Below are positions 60,698 to 64,000 of a stretch of 64,000 nucleotides of DNA, piece by piece; positions within the stretch are counted from its first letter, which is position 1; each line of letters begins with the position of its first letter. This DNA is from Verrucomicrobiota bacterium (GTDB taxonomy: Bacteria > Verrucomicrobiota > Verrucomicrobiia > Limisphaerales > J093): NCBI GenBank assembly GCA_022710935.1, contig JAKLFY010000032.1, positions 1-64,000 on the forward strand, written 5' to 3'. A model generated the notes under the pieces. It ran no database searches and was not told the DNA's origin. It worked only from the letters and a program-made list of their open reading frames with translations. The translations under genes were made by a program, and so were the position numbers.

Positions 60698-62088
60698 ATG
60701 ACCGACGCACTGCCGCAAGGGTGGACGTCCATTTGCCTCGCAGAACTCGTATCGGCACGAAAGGGCAAGAAGCCCGGCGCGACAAAGCCAGGCCCGAGCA
60801 GGGGATTCGTTCCTTACTTGGACATTCGAGCCATCGAAAGGGACGAGATCTCCAGCTATGCGGAAGCGGCGAGCTCACGTCTCGGTAGCATTGATGATAT
60901 CTTTGTTGTATGGGACGGAGCACGCAGCGGTTGGGTCGGACTCGGGCGTGAAGGGGCGATTGGCTCCACCATCATGGCGCTCATGCCTGTCGCTGGCAAC
61001 CGCAGCTACATCTATCGTTGGCTGCAAAGCCAGTTCGAGCAGATCAACACGAACACTCGGGGCACGGGCATTCCCCACGTTGACCCGGATGTCTTCTGGA
61101 ACTTGGAAGTCCCGTTCGCCCCCCTCGCCGAGCAGCGGCGGATTGTGGCGAAGCTGGAGACGGTGTTGGGCAAGGTGGACGCCTGCCAGCAGCGGCTGGC
61201 GAAGATTCCTGTCCTGCTCAAACGCTTTCGCCAGGCCGTCCTCGCCGCCGCCTGCTCAGGCGAACTCACCGAGGATTGGAGGGGGGAGAGAACCACGGAT
61301 TCCACGGAAGACACGGATAACGAAGCATCCGTGCAATCCGTGGTCAGCGAATGGGCTTCCGAAGGTATGCCAGAGTTGCCCAAGACCTGGTCTTGGGGCG
61401 CGCTTGGCGAATACGGGCGCTGCTTTAGAGGAAGGTTTACGCCACGTCCAAGCAACGACCCACGGTACTTCGGTGGGAAACATCCGTTCATTCAGATTGG
61501 GGACCTTCCCCGTGAAGGTGGCTTGGTCACGTGCCACACCCAGACCTTGAACGACGAAGGGCTTGTTGTGAGTCGCAACTTCCCCAAGGGAACGGTGGTG
61601 ATCGCCATTGTGGGGGCGACCATCGGCAACACGGGCGTTCTGGCTTACGACATGTGCGTCACTGACAGCATAGTCGGCATCGACACGGGGACCCCGGAGG
61701 GAAACCGCTACGTCGAGTTCTGCCTTCGTCACAAGAAGCACGAGATTCGACAGGCGTCGTATGCGAGCGGCGGTCAACCCAACATCAATTTGGAATTCTT
61801 GAACCCGTATCCACTTCCTTTGCCCCCCTCGCCGAACAACAGGAAATCGTGCGGCGGGTGGAGGCGTTGTTTGCTTTGGCGGACCGAGTCGAGGCGCGGT
61901 TTCAGAAGGCCCAGGCGCAGGTGGATAAGCTCACGCCCTCGATCCTCGCCAAAGCCTTCCGCGGACAACTCGTGCCCCAAGACCCGAACGACGAGCCGGC
62001 GGAGGGACTATTGCAGCGCATTAGAGTTGGAATGCATGCACGCATGCTGGTATGTCCAATGCCGCGGACGACTACAAGTGGCTTTTGA
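60698..62088 (+). pseudogene. hsdS: Type I restriction specificity subunit gene, frameshifted
   Basis: Two target-recognition domains are recognisable. The first (60698-61120) starts at LPQGWTSICLAELV. It is followed by a conserved coiled linker (PLAEQRRIVAKLETVLGKVD, RFRQAVLAAACSGELTEDW). A 53-base palindrome then adds about 18 residues in frame before the second domain begins (LPKTWSWGALGEYG). At a run of six C (61823-61828) the frame shifts. The correct ending EQQEIVRRVEALFALADRVE and LTPSILAKAFRGQLV runs in the next frame to 62088. One more C restores the gene, so it is either dead, phase-variable or misassembled. The cognate hsdM next door is a remnant and no hsdR is in the window. Confidence 0.85.
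61292..61344 (+). repeat. CCACGGAT palindrome, copy C, inside hsdS
   Basis: ACCACGGATTCCACGGAAGA and, after a short centre, CATCCGTGCAATCCGTGGT. It is translated in frame (roughly TTDSTEDTDNEASVQSVV) between the conserved linker and the second recognition domain. Confidence 0.85.
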
Positions 62089-62199
62089 AGTGCGCCCGCC
62101 GCGGGATGAAGGTCAAAACGGTGGTTGATCATCGGCAGACTGCAAGACGGATGGCCCGAATCCGAGACACCCGCACGCTGTGAAAGCCGGTCGAACACC

Positions 62200-62622
62200 A
62201 TGCTGAAACAGACCATCACTGAATTCACGGTGGCCACGCGGGGACGCGGCCTCCACGAGGTGACGCACGACGTCGCCGCGTGGGTGTCGCGCAGCGGGGT
62301 CCGAACCGGGCTGATCACGCTCCATGTGCGCCACACCTCGGCGTCGCTGCTGATCCAGGAGAACGCCGATCCGGACGTGCGTGAGGATCTGGACCGCTTC
62401 TTTGCGCGTCTGGCGCCGGACGGCGATCCCATCTACCGGCACACGATCGAGGGCGAGGACGACATGCCGGCGCATGTGCGCGCGGCGCTGACGGCCGTGA
62501 ATCTGAGCATCCCGGTCATTGGCGGCGCGTTGGCGCTGGGCACGTGGCAGGGCATCTATCTCTGGGAACACCGCAATCATCGCCACACACGCCGGATCGC
62601 GGCCCATCTGATCGGCGAGTGA
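62200..62622 (+). CDS. YjbQ (UPF0047) family protein
   Basis: A 140-residue protein matching YjbQ over its length: a TEFTVATRGRGLHEVT strand, then LHVRHTSASLLIQENADPDV (the conserved His/Ser/Glu cluster), EGEDDMPAHVRAAL and GTWQGIYLWEHR. E. coli YjbQ has weak thiamine-phosphate-synthase-like activity; the true role is not settled. The ATG at 62200 fits the family start; the open frame upstream adds unrelated residues. It stands alone between the hsdS remnant and a repeat-rich spacer. Confidence 0.92.
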   Translation: MLKQTITEFTVATRGRGLHEVTHDVAAWVSRSGVRTGLITLHVRHTSASLLIQENADPDVREDLDRFFARLAPDGDPIYRHTIEGEDDMPAHVRAALTAVNLSIPVIGGALALGTWQGIYLWEHRNHRHTRRIAAHLIGE

Positions 62623-63143
62623 ACAGCCGTGGTTCCCTGGATGCCCCGCCCTCTGTGTGCTCTGAGCCGGCGACGAATCTCGGAGGGCCGAGTTCCACGA
62701 GGCCCTGATCGGTGACGGTCATTGTCTCGAGACGGGGACTCTCCCGCAGCCGCGGGATCGGCCCTCCGACCTTTGGTTGCAGCCCTGCCGCTCTGTGTCT
62801 CTTTGGTTCAATCCGGGACGCTGACTGTCGTCCGATGGGATTCACCACAGAGGCGCAGCGCGGCAAAGCCGCAACCAACGCAACGGGAACCTGACGCACC
62901 TCCGGCGGCGACGCACGCCCTGGTCGCCGCGCTGCGATGGCGCTGACGCGCAGAGAATGGTGTGAAACGAACGGAAAGCTCACCGCACAATTCGCTCGCA
63001 GCCCGCGAGCAACTTGAACGATTGCAGTACAGAGGGAACAGTGGTTCATGAACCGGGGCGGATCATGAAGGACGGATGACGATTTCCGTTTCCACAGACT
63101 CTCGCACCCCAGGCCCAGTCCCCGCTCCGCTGGACGGCTTGGC
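62623..63143. other. Gene-free spacer with dispersed repeats
   Basis: No gene is supported. The stretch at about 62855-62875 (GCGCGGCAAAGCCGCAACC) and that at about 62990-63040 (GCGAGCAACTTGAACGATTG, then CAGTACAGA) are inverted relatives of pieces at 23146-23300, in the same relative arrangement. This suggests one repeat unit of a few hundred bases that has decayed differently at each site. Confidence 0.55.
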
Positions 63144-64000
63144 TCACTGACCTGGGGCCAGCACGGCCCGGAAACCGAGGTCGAGGTAGCTGAACCCCGG
63201 GTCGAAGCCGTCACGGTGCGCTGATCGGCAGCGCCAGGCGTAGCCGTACCAGACGTCCCAGCCGCGGTAGTTGCGGCCGCCGCGGATCACACGGGACGAG
63301 CCCTCGGTCGGCCCCTGGGGGTCAACGACAGACCCGCCGGGATACTCGCCCAACAAGTCTTGGCACCACTCACCCACGTTCCCGTGCGTGTCATATAACC
63401 CCCACGGATTCGGCAACTTCTGACCCACCCGGCCAGGCCCTCGGTTCCCGCACCACCACATGTACGAATCGAACAGGGGGCAATACTCACACCCATCATC
63501 GCAGCCCAGCGCGTCCCCAAAGGAAAACCGCGTCGTCGTCCCTGCCCGACACGCATACTCCCATTCCGCCTCCGTCGGCAGCCGATAAACCGCATCGGTC
63601 CCGATCCGCCCCGCAGCCCGCTCTTGCTCCGTCAGCTTCTGGCAGTACGCCACCGCCTCATCCCAGCTTACAAACACAACCGGTTGGTCCAGCTCGCCCA
63701 GGTTCTCTGGGTCGTACCAATAGTAAGCAGGGGGGTAATCCCCCATCAGCGCCAGGTACTCGCCGACCGTCACCTCGTACTTCCCCAGCCAGAACCCCTT
63801 CGTCAACGTTACCTGCGTCCGCGGACCTTCCCGGTCGTCTCGCCCTCGCTCGGTCTCCGGGCTCCCCATCACGAACGTCCCTGGCGCAATCCACACCATG
63901 TTCGGAATGGTCTGGACCACCGGCTTCGTCACCTTCACTGCCCGGTAGACCTTTCGCGGCGAGTCCGTCGGCACCGGGTCCATCCAGATCGCTGTTGGCG
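63144..64000 (-). CDS. SUMF1/FGE-fold domain protein, 5' end outside the window
   Basis: The C-terminal 280 residues of a protein. The SUMF1 fold is clear: MVWIAPGTFVMGSPETE, GFWLGKYEVTVGEYLALMG, VSWDEAVAYCQKL, YRLPTEAEWEYACRAGT, GLYDTHGNVGEWCQD and RVIRGGRNYRGW. Both Cys that bind copper in true formylglycine-generating enzymes are absent from the RVIRGG segment, so sulfatase activation is unlikely. The frame stays open to the window edge, and the residues just before the fold (RKVYRAVKV) look like the end of the FYR-type module seen on other surface proteins. It is therefore probably a longer exported protein; a Met at 63983 exists but is not compelling. Confidence 0.83.
   Translation of the reverse strand, partial: PTAIWMDPVPTDSPRKVYRAVKVTKPVVQTIPNMVWIAPGTFVMGSPETERGRDDREGPRTQVTLTKGFWLGKYEVTVGEYLALMGDYPPAYYWYDPENLGELDQPVVFVSWDEAVAYCQKLTEQERAAGRIGTDAVYRLPTEAEWEYACRAGTTTRFSFGDALGCDDGCEYCPLFDSYMWWCGNRGPGRVGQKLPNPWGLYDTHGNVGEWCQDLLGEYPGGSVVDPQGPTEGSSRVIRGGRNYRGWDVWYGYAWRCRSAHRDGFDPGFSYLDLGFRAVLAPGQ

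Overview
The window is high-GC DNA from a chromosome of a Verrucomicrobiota-like heterotroph; a Limisphaerales/Pedosphaera-type relative is my best guess, from style rather than from a marker gene. The pointers are many large secreted LamG proteins, a Cys-type sulfatase, GH29, GH43 and GH172 glycosidases, an H-X9-DG pseudopilin-like protein, a PEP-CTERM protein, a hydrazine-synthase-alpha-like multihaem protein, and repeat-rich spacers. No rRNA, tRNA or CRISPR array was recognised.

Layout. 1-125 is the 3' end of a group II intron (domains V and VI). 522-4451 (minus) holds a double-LamG protein and a secreted toroid-like protein. 4698-6789 (plus) is a surA-like/pdxA pair. 6962-12124 (minus) holds an aldo/keto reductase, cimA, a ROK kinase and two tandem thymidylate-kinase-like genes. 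12270-16918 (plus) holds a sodium/solute symporter with a small membrane partner and a PAS histidine kinase/LuxR-type regulator pair. 17107-31412 is a carbohydrate region with a triple-LamG protein, GH43-LamG, sulfatase, a helical-repeat protein, a DUF3142 protein and a propeller protein. 31915-42452 holds a transglutaminase/hydrolase fusion, a GH172 protein with a built-in GspG-like motif, a c-type cytochrome, MsrA and a BaiN-type flavoprotein. 42.6-45.9 kb is a graveyard of fragments around an intact GH29 fucosidase. 45994-58912 (minus) holds a pseudopilin-like gene and a tightly coupled run built around an RHS protein. 59.2-62.1 kb is a decayed type I restriction-modification locus, followed by YjbQ and a SUMF1-domain protein cut by the window edge.

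How the genes work together. The secreted GH29, GH43, GH172, sulfatase and LamG proteins fit breakdown of sulfated, fucose- and arabinose- or fructose-containing polysaccharide. A C-terminal module ending in FYR[LV] recurs on several of the surface proteins. The RHS run (58306 down to 47090) has overlapping or near-touching start and stop codons throughout. It combines a large PKD/FlgD-Ig surface protein, an RHS core with a Cys-rich tip, an immediately coupled candidate immunity protein, a FlgD-Ig protein, a TolB-like propeller and a ChrB-like lipoprotein. It is the best candidate here for an undescribed multi-gene system.

Spacers are dominated by at least four dispersed repeat families. These are REP-like GTAG palindromes in BIME-style pairs, TARCCCGCAT palindromes that supply stop codons, CCACGGAT palindromes that flank the first target-recognition module of hsdS, and heptamer arrays. 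All reading was by eye; family names rest on motif recognition and not on searches.
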